From Rhodocaloribacter litoris (GTDB lineage Bacteria; Bacteroidota; Rhodothermia; Rhodothermales; ISCAR-4553), in the NCBI RefSeq assembly GCF_011682235.2, contig NZ_CP076718.1:275826-339825 (forward strand): a stretch of 64,000 nucleotides of DNA, given 5' to 3'. The first letter of the stretch is position 1. Each line of letters opens with the position of its first letter. The translations under genes were made by a program, and so were the position numbers. The notes beneath the pieces were generated by a model, which was not told where the DNA came from, did no database searches, and was given only the letters and a program-made list of their open reading frames with translations. This document shows, one piece after another, positions 19,378 to 27,949 of the stretch.

Positions 19378-19833
19378 ATGAGAACCAAAATCTTCCCATA
19401 CACGCGCCTGCTTTCTCTCCTTCTGATACCGGCGCTCCTGCTGCTCGCTGCCTGCACCGACCGCACACCGGACGAAACGCAAAACGCGCCTTCGGGGATC
19501 GAAGTCCCTCCGCCTGCGGCGCCTCCGGTCATCCAGGCAGCCGACACGATCCAGGTGATTCTGTCGGACTATCAGATCGACATGCCCACCTCGCTGTCGC
19601 CGGGACCGGTCGTCTTCGCGGTCTACAACGAGGGCACGGTGCCCCACGCCTTTGAGGTTGAAGGCGGGGAGATGGAAGAGCGCCTGGACCCCATCGAACC
19701 GGGCGACATGCAGCACCTGTCCGTCGAGCTGGCCGCCGGACGGTACACGGTTTATTGCCCCGTCGACAACCATCGCGAGCGTGGGATGACGACCGGCCTG
19801 CTCGTAAGCGATGAGGCCCCGGGTACCCTGTAA
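19378..19833 (+). CDS. Cupredoxin-like lipoprotein
   Basis: A 151-residue exported protein. Residues 1-26 form a lipoprotein signal (LLLIPALLLLAAC, lipidated Cys26), followed by a Pro-rich spacer. The remaining ~95 residues are a cupredoxin-like beta domain with a plausible type 1 copper site: H90 in VPHAFEV and C127, H132, M137 in YCPVDNHRERGM. The protein may carry electrons or bind copper in the periplasm; that role is inferred from the ligand set. It has a strong GGAGG ribosome-binding site, unusual in this window. The fasciclin gene starts 36 bp downstream in the same direction and the pair ends at a strong terminator, so they form a two-gene operon. Confidence 0.85.
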   Translation: MRTKIFPYTRLLSLLLIPALLLLAACTDRTPDETQNAPSGIEVPPPAAPPVIQAADTIQVILSDYQIDMPTSLSPGPVVFAVYNEGTVPHAFEVEGGEMEERLDPIEPGDMQHLSVELAAGRYTVYCPVDNHRERGMTTGLLVSDEAPGTL

Positions 19834-19868
19834 TCCACAACCTTTCAACCAGATAAAAGGCACCAGTC

Positions 19869-20411
19869 ATGAAAACCCACATCATCCACCATGCCCTGCG
19901 CCCTGCCGTCCTTATCCTGATGCTGGCGCTCGTGACCCCGCTGTACCTCATGGCCCAGGAAAGGGAGCGGACCGAAGACCCCTCGCCCGCCGAACAGGCC
20001 ACCCTCATCACCACCCTGGAGGCTGAAGGCTCCTATACCCAGTTCCTCGCCCTGCTGCGCCGCGCGGGCCTGAGCAACGCCCTGAACGCCGAAGGGCCCT
20101 ACACCCTTTTCGCCCCCACGGATGAGGCCCTTGCCGAAGAGGACACGGACCGGTTTGAAACCATGGAGCCGGAGGCCCTGGCCGACTTCCTGCGCAACTA
20201 CATGGTGATGGAGGCCGTCAGCCTCGAGAAGGCCAAACAACTCGGCGCCCTGCAAACGCTCAACGGCAACACGTTGCCCGTCGAAACCGCAGAGGACGGC
20301 ACCGTGACGGTTGCCGGCGCGCCGGTGATCGCCGCGGACGTCAAGGCCGCCAACGGCATCATCCACGGCATCGGCGCCCTGATCACCCCCTCGGAGAAGC
20401 AGGAACGATAA
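19869..20411 (+). CDS. Fasciclin (FAS1)-domain exported protein
   Basis: A 180-residue protein. An N-terminal hydrophobic segment (AVLILMLALVTPLYLMAQ) looks like a cleavable signal peptide. Residues ~43-175 form a single FAS1 domain with the typical H1/H2 signatures: GPYTLFAPTDEALAEE near the start and AANGIIHGIGALITP at the end. FAS1 domains mediate adhesion or protein-protein contacts; in bacteria single-domain versions are often secreted and of unknown role. It is preceded by AAAGG and follows the cupredoxin lipoprotein gene by 36 bp, ending 27 bp before a strong hairpin terminator. A shared envelope function for the pair is inferred only from the operon. Confidence 0.92.
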   Translation: MKTHIIHHALRPAVLILMLALVTPLYLMAQERERTEDPSPAEQATLITTLEAEGSYTQFLALLRRAGLSNALNAEGPYTLFAPTDEALAEEDTDRFETMEPEALADFLRNYMVMEAVSLEKAKQLGALQTLNGNTLPVETAEDGTVTVAGAPVIAADVKAANGIIHGIGALITPSEKQER

Positions 20412-20437
20412 GCGCCCCGGCGCTTATCCGGACGAGG

Positions 20438-20474
20438 CACCCCCCGGACCGCACGGCCGGGGGGTGTTTTTTTG
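20438..20474 (+). terminator. Rho-independent terminator of the cupredoxin-fasciclin operon
   Basis: A perfect 10-bp stem, CACCCCCCGG (20438-20447) with CCGGGGGGTG (20457-20466), has a 9-nt loop and is followed by seven Ts. It lies 27 bp after the fasciclin stop. Confidence 0.9.
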
Positions 20475-20533
20475 CGATATAGCGGAGGTCATTTTTATTA
20501 AGGGCATGACCACCCTTCGCGAACGGTCCACGT

Positions 20534-20727
20534 GTAGTCGCGGATCTGGACGCGTTGCGCGTCCCGTTAGCCCGGGCGCGCCGGCGGAGAGGGGAGCGCA
20601 CCCGTGAAGGGTGCGGCTACATTGCTCCTCGAACGTACCGGGTAGCCGCGGATCTGGACGCGTTGCGCGTCCCGTTAGCCCGGGCGCGCCGGCGGAGAGA
20701 GGGCGCACCCGTGAAGGGTGCGGCTAC
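20534..20727. repeat. Two tandem copies of a hairpin-rich REP-like element
   Basis: Copy 1 is at 20534-20620 and copy 2 at 20642-20727; they are almost identical over ~86 bp. In copy 2 the ends are inverted, GTAGCCGC and GCGGCTAC. Each copy holds two internal hairpins: GGACGCG-TT-GCGCGTCC and CGCACCC-GTGAA-GGGTGCG. Apparent reading frames across it are repeat-derived and not credible genes. The layout resembles REP/BIME palindromic elements mobilised by RAYT-type transposases, though none is seen here. Confidence 0.8.
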
Positions 20728-20749
20728 ATCGCGCTGCACAACGACGCCT

Positions 20750-20929
20750 TCAATAGCATGGACCGACGCTATACTTCCCGAGTTCTTCCACATATATCCA
20801 GTGCCGGATACGCCCATCGGATTGGACTTCCCTGGCTATCGGTTCTCGTACGGCCCTCTCACACCAGGCCAGTTTGATGTAGGGACGCCCCCGGAGAACG
20901 CGTCGTTGAAAATAGGATGTTTGCTTCAT
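20750..20929 (-). pseudogene. Truncated small conserved protein (59 codons left), short reading frame
   Basis: A 59-residue reading frame starting at the ATG at 20929. Key segments are RRVLRGRPYIKLAWCE, PIAREVQSDGRIRHW and IYVEELGKY. From memory this matches a small protein family, found in many bacteria, whose members continue after the LGKY position with a second half containing TLEDG and HNAFPDR-like motifs; it is often encoded next to a DUF2283 gene. Here it stops eight residues after LGK with unrelated residues (SVGPCY). The family's second half is not found, and the duplicated REP-like element begins 22 bp beyond the stop. I therefore call it truncated, possibly a pseudogene. The local base composition is less GC-rich than its neighbours, hinting at acquisition. 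No partner gene is present. Family identification is from recall and unverified. Confidence 0.6.
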
Positions 20930-20962
20930 AGGATCGGCTGATCCGTCCTGATCTTCCTCTGG

Positions 20963-22756
20963 TCATTCCGCCCCATTCGTCGAGGCGGCGGCCAGCGCTT
21001 CGGCCTGCTCGATGAGCGCCTCGATGGCCGACAGGCCCCGGTGCCAGAAACCCGGGTCGGTCAGGTCCACCCCCAGGCGGCCGACGAGCCGGTGCGGCCA
21101 GTCCGAGCCGCCGGCCTCCAGCAGCCCGATGTACTTGTCGGCGAAGGCCGGCCCTTCCTCCCGGTAGCGGGCGTAGAGGGCCAGCACCAGCAACTCGCCG
21201 AAGGCATAGGCATAGACGTACCCCGGCGTGTGGAGGAAGTGGGGGATGTAGCTCCACCAGAAGCGGTAGTGGTCGCCCAGCGTGACGCTCCCCTGGAACA
21301 TGGCGCGCTGCGTGTCCATCCAGGCCTCGCAGAACCATTCGGGGGGCAGTTCGCCCTCGGTGCGGCGGGCGGTGTGCATCCGGTCCTCGAACCGGTTCAT
21401 GGCCACCTGCCGGAAAACCGTGGCGATGGTGTCGTCGATCTTGCCCACGAGCATCGCCAGGCGGTTGCGCGGGTCCTGTTCCTGCTGCATCAGCCGCTGG
21501 AAGACGAGCATCTCGCCGAAGACCGAGGCCGTCTCGGCGGTGGTCAGCGGGGTGTCCGCCTGGAGGACGCCCTGCTTCCGGGAGAGGTACTGGTGCACCC
21601 CGTGCCCGAGTTCGTGGGCCAGCGTCTGCACGTCCCGGATCTTGCCGGTGTAGTTCATCAAGATGTAAGGGTGGGCGCTGGGGACGGCTCCGTGGCTGAA
21701 GGCGCCGCCCCGCTTGTTCGGCGCCAGCGCCGCGTCGATCCACCGCTTCTCGAAGAACTGTTCGACGATCTCGCCCAGACGCGGGTGGAAGTCGGCATAG
21801 GCGGCCTGCACCAGCTCGCGGGCCGCGTCCCAGTCGTACCGGGTGTCGGCCTCGCCGACCGGGGCATAGCGGTCGTAGTCGAACAGCTCGTCGAGGCCGA
21901 GGAGGCGGCGCTTGAGGCGGTAGAAGCGGGCGACGAGATCGTACCGGCCGGTGACGGCTTCGATGAGGGCTTGCACCATCTCGTCTTCGACCTCGTTTTC
22001 GAGGTTGCGGGCGGCGAGCCAGTGCGGATAGCCCCGGAGGCGGTCGTCCGAGGCCTTGTCGGCCAGGATCGTGTTGAAGATGAAGGTGAGCGGGCGGAGG
22101 TTTGCCTCCAGCCCCCCGGTGAAGGCCAGCGCCGCCGTGCGCCGGACCTCGCGGTCCGGCTCGTAGAGCTTTGCCAGCACCTCCTGCTGCGTCATCTGCC
22201 GCCCGTCGAGCGTGAAGCGCATGGCCCCGAGTGTCTCGTCGAAGAACCGGTTCCACGCCCCCCGCCCGGTGACGGCCTTCTCGGAGAGGATCTTCTCCTC
22301 GGGTTCGGAGAGCAGGTGCCGGCGGTGCAGGCGCTCGAGTTCCAGGTAGTGGCGGTAGGTCGCCAGGAGCGGATCGGCCAGCAACGCCTCGGCACGGTCG
22401 TCGTCCACGGCCGCCCATTCGAGGCGGAAGAAGATGAGGCGCTGCGCGATCTGCGTGTAGGCCTCACGCACCTTCTGCAGGAGCGCCCCGCGGGCGGGGT
22501 CGCCGGTGTCGGTGGACCAGTACAGGTAGGCGTAGGTGTAGGCACGGCCCAGCCGGTCGTGCAACCGCTCGTAGGCGACCAGCGCCCCGGCCAGGCCCCC
22601 GGCGTCCAGCCCGGCGACCCGGCCGCGATAGCGATCTTCGAAGGCTCCGGCCTCCTCGGCGGCGGTTTCCAGATCCCGATCCAGCGCCGCCTGGTCGGTA
22701 TAAAGGTCGGTCAGGTCCCAGTGAACCGATTCGGCTCCGGTGACAGTCGTCTCCAT
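20963..22756 (-). CDS. pepF: M3-family oligoendopeptidase F
   Basis: A 597-residue cytoplasmic zinc peptidase of the M3B (PepF) family, which degrades oligopeptides of roughly 7-17 residues. The zinc site HELGHGVHQ begins at H381, with the downstream glutamate ligand expected in TAETASVFGE. The C-terminal HTPGYVYAYAFGELL segment, which contacts substrate, is conserved. Length fits the family (~600). The start METTVTGAES at 22756 is chosen; ATG at 22786 would add ten residues. Upstream is a 194-bp gap shared with the divergent ytxJ gene. Downstream is the truncated small gene on the same strand, only 33 bp away. Confidence 0.94.
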   Translation of the reverse strand: METTVTGAESVHWDLTDLYTDQAALDRDLETAAEEAGAFEDRYRGRVAGLDAGGLAGALVAYERLHDRLGRAYTYAYLYWSTDTGDPARGALLQKVREAYTQIAQRLIFFRLEWAAVDDDRAEALLADPLLATYRHYLELERLHRRHLLSEPEEKILSEKAVTGRGAWNRFFDETLGAMRFTLDGRQMTQQEVLAKLYEPDREVRRTAALAFTGGLEANLRPLTFIFNTILADKASDDRLRGYPHWLAARNLENEVEDEMVQALIEAVTGRYDLVARFYRLKRRLLGLDELFDYDRYAPVGEADTRYDWDAARELVQAAYADFHPRLGEIVEQFFEKRWIDAALAPNKRGGAFSHGAVPSAHPYILMNYTGKIRDVQTLAHELGHGVHQYLSRKQGVLQADTPLTTAETASVFGEMLVFQRLMQQEQDPRNRLAMLVGKIDDTIATVFRQVAMNRFEDRMHTARRTEGELPPEWFCEAWMDTQRAMFQGSVTLGDHYRFWWSYIPHFLHTPGYVYAYAFGELLVLALYARYREEGPAFADKYIGLLEAGGSDWPHRLVGRLGVDLTDPGFWHRGLSAIEALIEQAEALAAASTNGAE

Positions 22757-22950
22757 CGTGTCGATTTGCTCCCGTTTTGTTTGCATGTGTGCGGCGTTGG
22801 CCGCCCGGGATACCCGCACCTGAAACGCAGGCGCGCGTGGTGAAACCAACGTGCACGTCATTTGTTGTCGCCCGCCGGGCCGGGAACCCGTTCCTCTGCC
22901 TGCCGTGAACCTTTCCGCCGTCGTCCTGTACCACGGACGCACACGAGCCG

Positions 22951-23352
22951 ATGATGCTGAAAAAGCTACGCGCCACGTTGCAACAAGCCTTTTCACAGCC
23001 GGACCGGCTACACCCGCTGGAAGACGAAGCGGGGCTCGACGCCGCGCTGGACCGGTCCCGAACCCGGCCGGTCGTGCTGTTCAAGCACAGCACCTGGTGC
23101 GGCACGAGCCTGGTGGCACGGCGGGAGATGCAGCGGCTCACCGAAACACATGACGTCCCGGTCTACGAGATCGTGGTCCAGGTGGCCCGCCCGCTTTCGA
23201 ACCTCGTCGCCGCACGCTTCGGCATCCGGCACGAATCCCCGCAGGCCATCGTGCTCGTCGACGCGCAGCCGGTGTACCACGCCTCGCACGGCGACGTCCG
23301 GGCGGACACGCTGCGCCGGATCCTCGAACCCTATTCCCCAACCTCGCGCTGA
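22951..23352 (+). CDS. ytxJ: Bacillithiol-associated redox protein YtxJ (monothiol bacilliredoxin-like)
   Basis: A 133-residue thioredoxin-fold protein. The active-site segment VVLFKHSTWCGTS carries a single cysteine (C50) at the position used by YtxJ/BrxC, and QAIVLVDAQPVYHASHG is the typical cis-Pro and C-terminal strand region. Family members reduce bacillithiol-mixed disulfides, so its presence suggests that this organism makes bacillithiol. The start is ATG at 22951 or the adjacent ATG at 22954. The TlpA-like thioredoxin gene begins 7 bp after its stop in the same direction, forming a thiol-redox operon that ends at a hairpin terminator. Confidence 0.9.
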   Translation: MMLKKLRATLQQAFSQPDRLHPLEDEAGLDAALDRSRTRPVVLFKHSTWCGTSLVARREMQRLTETHDVPVYEIVVQVARPLSNLVAARFGIRHESPQAIVLVDAQPVYHASHGDVRADTLRRILEPYSPTSR

Positions 23353-23359
23353 ACCCCGC

Positions 23360-23941
<582 letters not shown>

Positions 23942-23967
23942 CGCCCGGGAAAAGACGACCATAGAAA

Positions 23968-24005
23968 AGCGCGGGGCTGCTTCACCGGCGGCCCCGTGCT
24001 TTTTT
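23968..24005 (+). terminator. Terminator of the ytxJ-tlpA operon
   Basis: A 10-bp stem AGCGCGGGGC (23968-23977) pairs with GCCCCGTGCT (23991-24000) with one G-T pair and a 13-nt loop, followed by a T run to 24005. It lies 27 bp after the stop of the TlpA-like gene. Confidence 0.85.
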
Positions 24006-24210
24006 ACGTCTGTCCACCGGACTCAGGAGCGGTCATGACCCCCATCCCCCCTGCGGGGTACTTCCCCCTGTACGGCCTGCGGCCAGGGGGAAGGGTCTGG
24101 CTTCACACGATGCAGCCAACAAGTTCCTCCCCATGCGAAGGGGAGGTGGCCCGCAGGGCCGGAGGGGTAGCCCTGTCGCGGCACAGGTCTCAACGGCGTA
24201 ACATCAGACC

Positions 24211-24250
24211 AAAACAAAGCGCGGGGCCGCCGGTGAAGCCGCCCTGCGCT
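24211..24250 (-). terminator. Terminator of the thiolase gene
   Basis: Read on the minus strand, AGCGCAGGGC pairs with GCCCCGCGCT (one mismatch), with a GC-rich loop and a following TTTGTTTT. It lies 23-62 bp after the thiolase stop. Its sequence is an inverted near-copy of the terminator at 23968-24005. Confidence 0.75.
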
Positions 24251-24272
24251 TCCTTCTTGTCAGCCTTCCAGC

Positions 24273-25463
24273 TCAGACCCGTTCGAGGGCGATGGCGGTG
24301 CCGCCGCCGGTGCCGTGGCAGATGGCGGCCAGCCCGGCGCCTTTGTCGTGCGTGTGGAGGGCGTGGACGAGCGTGGTGGTGATGCGGGCCCCTGTGCAGC
24401 CGATGGGGTGGCCCAAGGCGATGGCGCCCCCGTGCACGTTCAGCTTCTCGTAGGGCACACCGAGCATCCGGTGGAACAGGATGCTGTTGAGGGCAAACGC
24501 CTCATTGTTCTCGAAGAGGTCGAAATCGTCCACCGTGCGGCCGAGGCGGTCGAGCAGCTTGCGGACGGCCGGGACCGGAGCTTCGGGGAAGCGCCAGGGT
24601 TCGCCCGCGGCCCAGGCGCCGCCCAGGATGCGGGCCAGCGGCTTGAGCCCGAGCCGTTCGACGGCGGAGGCCGAGGCTACCACCAGCGCCGCAGCGCCAT
24701 CGCTGATCTGGCTGCTGTTCCCCGCCGTCAGCACCCCGTCTTGCCTGAAGGCCGGGCGCAGCGCCGCCAGCGATTCCAGGGTCGTATCCGGCCGGATGCC
24801 CTCGTCGGCCTCGAGCATCTTTTCCTCCCGCCGGTCCCGGTAGGCAATGGGAACGATCTCGCGGGCAAAATGGCAGGCCGCGGTCGCTTCGGCGGCCCGC
24901 CGGTGCGACATCAGGGCGATCTCGTCGAGCGCCTCCCGCGTGACGCCGTGCTCGGCCGCCAGCCGTTCGGTCTGGTCGCCCATGGCCTCGCCGCTCATCG
25001 GGTCGCTCAGCCCGTCGCGAAAGAGGAGGTCGATGAGCCCCTCGGCCGGCCCCATCGCATACTTGTACCCCCAGCGCGCCTTCGAAGAGAGGTAGTATCC
25101 GGCCCCGGACATCGACTCGGTGCCGCCGGCCAGGATGAGATCGGCCTCACCCGCCTTGATCAGCGCCGCCGCGTTCATCACGCTCATCATGCCCGAGGAG
25201 CACACCATGTCCAGCGCGACGCCGTCCACCTCCTTCGGGATACCGGCCTTGAAGGCCGCCTGCCGCGGGATGAGTTGCCCGTGCCCGGCCCGGAGGATGT
25301 TGCCGAAAACGTACAGGTCGAGGGCCTTCCCCTCGATGCCGGCCCGTTCGAGGGCCGCCCGCATGACGTGGGCCGCCAGGTCGACCGGCGAGTGGTCCCT
25401 GAGCGCACCGCCGAACCGGCCGATGGGCGTGCGCACGGCGGAGATGATATAAACGTCCTGCAT
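24273..25463 (-). CDS. Acetyl-CoA acetyltransferase (thiolase)
   Basis: A 396-residue cytoplasmic thiolase that condenses two acetyl-CoA to acetoacetyl-CoA, or runs the reverse cleavage in fatty acid breakdown. The acyl-accepting cysteine is C88 in MVCSSGMMS. The other catalytic motifs are NEAFA, the histidine in [16 protein letters not shown], and the base C382 in [10 protein letters not shown]. The N-terminus [16 protein letters not shown] is canonical, fixing the ATG at 25463. Degradative and biosynthetic members cannot be separated by sight. It is divergent from the membrane hydrolase gene and ends at its own terminator, so it seems monocistronic. Together with IcmF at the left end it could serve short-chain acyl-CoA metabolism, though the genes are 24 kb apart. 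Confidence 0.95.
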   Translation of the reverse strand: MQDVYIISAVRTPIGRFGGALRDHSPVDLAAHVMRAALERAGIEGKALDLYVFGNILRAGHGQLIPRQAAFKAGIPKEVDGVALDMVCSSGMMSVMNAAALIKAGEADLILAGGTESMSGAGYYLSSKARWGYKYAMGPAEGLIDLLFRDGLSDPMSGEAMGDQTERLAAEHGVTREALDEIALMSHRRAAEATAACHFAREIVPIAYRDRREEKMLEADEGIRPDTTLESLAALRPAFRQDGVLTAGNSSQISDGAAALVVASASAVERLGLKPLARILGGAWAAGEPWRFPEAPVPAVRKLLDRLGRTVDDFDLFENNEAFALNSILFHRMLGVPYEKLNVHGGAIALGHPIGCTGARITTTLVHALHTHDKGAGLAAICHGTGGGTAIALERV

Positions 25464-25653
25464 GGTGCTCTTGCCTGGGTTGGTGGCATGACGGATTTCG
25501 AAACCGGAAGCGCTTCTGGAAAGCGTCCCCGGCCGTGCTTTGAAGATAACGCCGGGGGCGGAAACGGGTTTGAGGCCGGGCGGGTCTTCACATCGCCTTG
25601 ACGAACCGGCTTCCGGTTTGCCGGTACGGCGGGATAAAACGAACCCGCACGCG

Positions 25654-26730
25654 ATGGACTCTTTCACCCAGTTTGCCCTTGGCGCAACCGTCGGCGAGCT
25701 TGCCGTGGGCCGCAAGCTCGGCAACCGGGCGCTCCTCTGGGGCGGCGCCCTCGGCACCCTGCCGGACCTGGACGTGCTCGTCAACCCGTTCGTCTCGGAA
25801 GTGCAGGAACTGGCCTTTCACCGTGGCCTTTCCCACTCGCTCTTCTTCTGCATCGCGGCAGCGCCCCTGCTCGGCTCCCTCCTGGCCCACCTGCATCGCA
25901 GCGACGGCGTGACCCGGCGCGAAGGCGTCCTCACCGTCTTTCTCGCCCTGAGCACCCACGTCGCGCTCGACCTCTGCACCACCTATCCCACCCAGCTCCT
26001 GCAACCCTTCAGCGATGCCACCTTCGCCCTCAGCGCGATCTTCATCATCGATCCGCTCTACACACTGCCCCTCGTGGCCGGGCTCGTGGCCGCGCTACGC
26101 CGGGAACGCACCGACCGGCGCCGGAGACGGGCCGTCCTCCGGGGCCTCGGGGTGTGCACGCTCTACCTGCTCCTGACCCTGGTCAACAAGCAGCACGTCT
26201 CCGGCGTGTTCGCGCGGGCCCTGGCCGCGCAGGGCCATACATACGAACGCCTGCACACGGCCCCCACACCGTTCAACAACCTGCTCTGGGTCGGCCTGGC
26301 CGACGACGGCGAAGGCTACCGGGTCGGCCTCTATTCCCTCCTCGACGAGGCGCCCCCCCGGGCGTTCCTTCGCCTGGAAAAGAACCAGGCCCTGCTCGCC
26401 CCCTTCCTCGACGACCCGCCGGTCCGGCGGCTGATCTGGTTCTCCGACGGCTACTATGCCGTCAGCCGGCGGGGGGACAGCCTGTTCTTCAGCGACCTGC
26501 GCTTTGCCCGCGACGACCTGTGGCTCACCGGCGAAGGGGCTTCCGTCTTCCGTTTCCTCCTCGAACGCGCGCCGGAGGATTCGACCCGCATCGCCGGTTT
26601 CCGGCGGCACCCGCCGGCGCTCCGCCCGGATGCCGCCCTGCTTCGATGCTTCGGGCGCCGGCTCCTCGGCGCGGTCATCCCTCCGGGCGGATGCGCCGCT
26701 GCCCGATCAGATGCAGCCGGATCAGGTTGA
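25654..26730 (+). CDS. Membrane-bound metal-dependent hydrolase (YdjM-like family)
   Basis: A 358-residue protein of the membrane-associated hydrolase family (PF04307, YdjM type). The N-terminal half has several hydrophobic helices and conserved polar residues typical of the family: MDSFTQFALGATVGE, LGTLPDLDV and FHRGLSHSLFF, then THVALDLCTTYPTQLL. The C-terminal half is soluble (about 200-358), with no motif I recognise. Some relatives are called LexA-regulated or phospholipase-like; the reaction is unknown. ATG at 25654 is fixed by the conserved MDS start. Its last 56 bp overlap the convergent end of cinA, and the C-terminal tail (CAAARSDAAGSG) is therefore low-complexity and unlikely to be functional. 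Confidence 0.85.
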   Translation: MDSFTQFALGATVGELAVGRKLGNRALLWGGALGTLPDLDVLVNPFVSEVQELAFHRGLSHSLFFCIAAAPLLGSLLAHLHRSDGVTRREGVLTVFLALSTHVALDLCTTYPTQLLQPFSDATFALSAIFIIDPLYTLPLVAGLVAALRRERTDRRRRRAVLRGLGVCTLYLLLTLVNKQHVSGVFARALAAQGHTYERLHTAPTPFNNLLWVGLADDGEGYRVGLYSLLDEAPPRAFLRLEKNQALLAPFLDDPPVRRLIWFSDGYYAVSRRGDSLFFSDLRFARDDLWLTGEGASVFRFLLERAPEDSTRIAGFRRHPPALRPDAALLRCFGRRLLGAVIPPGGCAAARSDAAGSG

Positions 26731-27949
26731 GCGCCGCCGTGCTCGCCAGCGCCTTGTTCGTGCGCCGGTCGTGGGCAAAGCGGTGCAGCGTGGCGTCCGT
26801 GCCGTGGGCACCGGCATACCCGACCCAGACGGTGCCGACCGGCTTCTCGGGCGTCCCGCCGGTGGGCCCCATGATGCCGGTGGTGGCCACGCCGACGTCG
26901 GTGCCCAGGCGCGTGCGAACGCCGGCGGCCATCTGCCGGGCCACGACCTCGCTGACTGCCCCGTGCTCGTCCAGCACCGCCGGATCGACCCCTAGGACCT
27001 CGATCTTGACCCGGTTGCTGTAGGCCACGATGCCGCCGGTGACGTAGCCCGAAGCCCCGCTGACGTTGGTGAGCCGGTGGCAGACGTACCCGCCCGTGCA
27101 GCTCTCCGCCACGGCCAGCGTCAGGCCTCGCTCCCGCAGCAGGGCCCCGACGACGCCTTCCAGCGTGTCGCCGTCCTCGCCGAAGAGGTAGGGGGCGATG
27201 CGTGCCCGCAGCACCGCTTCGAGTTGCTCGAGGCGGGCGCGGGCCGCCGGCTCGTCGGCGGCACGGGCCGTCAGGCGAAGCCGCACCCCGCTCGTGCCCG
27301 GCAGGTAGGCCAGGCGCAGGTCCGGGCCGAGCAGCGACACGGCGTCGCCGAGCTTTTCCTGGAGATGCGACTCCCCGATGCCGGTCGTCAGGAGGGTCTT
27401 GTGCAGGATGACACGCCGCCCGTCGAGGGCCCGGAGACGGGGCAGCACCTCGTGCTCCATGAGCACACGCATCTCGAAGGGCACCCCCGGCAACACCGCC
27501 AGCAGGCGCCGCCGCCCGCCGGCTTCCTCCGCATACCAGAGGCCGGGCGCCGTGCCGACCGGGTTGGGCAGCACCGTGAAGCCCTCCGGGATCAGCGCCT
27601 GCGCGCGGTTGCTCTCGGGCACCGTGCGCCCCCGCTGCACGAAGCGGTCGCAGATCTGCGCATAGACGGCCTCGTCGAAGACGAGGGGCACCCCGAAACA
27701 GGCGGCGACGGCCTGGCGGGTGACGTCGTCGTGGGTGGGCCCGAGCCCGCCGGTGACGATCACCAGCGTCGCGTGGCGGAACGCCTCGTCGAGGGCGGCA
27801 CGGATGGCGTCCTCGTCGTCGCCCAGCGTGGTCATGCGCACCACCTCGATACCGGCCTGGTGGAGCTGCTCGCCGATCCAGGCTGCATTCGTGTTCACGA
27901 CCTGCCCGATCAGCAACTCGTCGCCGACGGTGAGCACCTCCGCGTTCAT
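26675..27949 (-). CDS. cinA: CinA family protein (nicotinamide-nucleotide amidohydrolase / ADP-ribose pyrophosphatase-like)
   Basis: A 424-residue two-domain protein. Residues 1-~170 are a MoCF/COG1058 domain (EVLTVGDELLIGQVVNTN, VIVTGGLGPTHDDVT, LPGVPFEM). Residues ~265-420 are the CinA deamidase domain (LAVAESCTGGYVCHRLTN, ending ALNLIRL). The C-terminal domain converts nicotinamide mononucleotide to nicotinate mononucleotide in pyridine nucleotide recycling; the N-terminal domain hydrolyses ADP-ribose in some relatives. The gene overlaps the end of pyrE by four bases (ATGA), indicating translational coupling. Its own end overlaps the convergent hydrolase gene by 56 bp. ATG at 27949 is supported by both the overlap and the family N-terminus. 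Confidence 0.95.
   Translation of the reverse strand: MNAEVLTVGDELLIGQVVNTNAAWIGEQLHQAGIEVVRMTTLGDDEDAIRAALDEAFRHATLVIVTGGLGPTHDDVTRQAVAACFGVPLVFDEAVYAQICDRFVQRGRTVPESNRAQALIPEGFTVLPNPVGTAPGLWYAEEAGGRRRLLAVLPGVPFEMRVLMEHEVLPRLRALDGRRVILHKTLLTTGIGESHLQEKLGDAVSLLGPDLRLAYLPGTSGVRLRLTARAADEPAARARLEQLEAVLRARIAPYLFGEDGDTLEGVVGALLRERGLTLAVAESCTGGYVCHRLTNVSGASGYVTGGIVAYSNRVKIEVLGVDPAVLDEHGAVSEVVARQMAAGVRTRLGTDVGVATTGIMGPTGGTPEKPVGTVWVGYAGAHGTDATLHRFAHDRRTNKALASTAALNLIRLHLIGQRRIRPEG

Larger units (their letters stand above)
23942..24272. other. Gene-free, hairpin-rich convergent intergenic region
   Basis: It lies between the TlpA-like gene (+) and the thiolase gene (-). It holds a terminator for each strand (23968-24005 and 24211-24250, listed separately). 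Between them is a palindrome-rich stretch: CTTCCCCCTG and CAGGGGGAAG about 13 nt apart near 24061-24093, then CCCC/GGGG and GGCCCGCAGGGCC hairpins near 24133-24165. No credible gene is present. Confidence 0.6.

Noticed and set aside
20555-20941. 128-residue plus-strand frame across the REP-like repeats
   Set aside because: Its first two-thirds are duplicated repeat DNA and the rest is antisense to the short minus-strand frame with the clearer family pattern.
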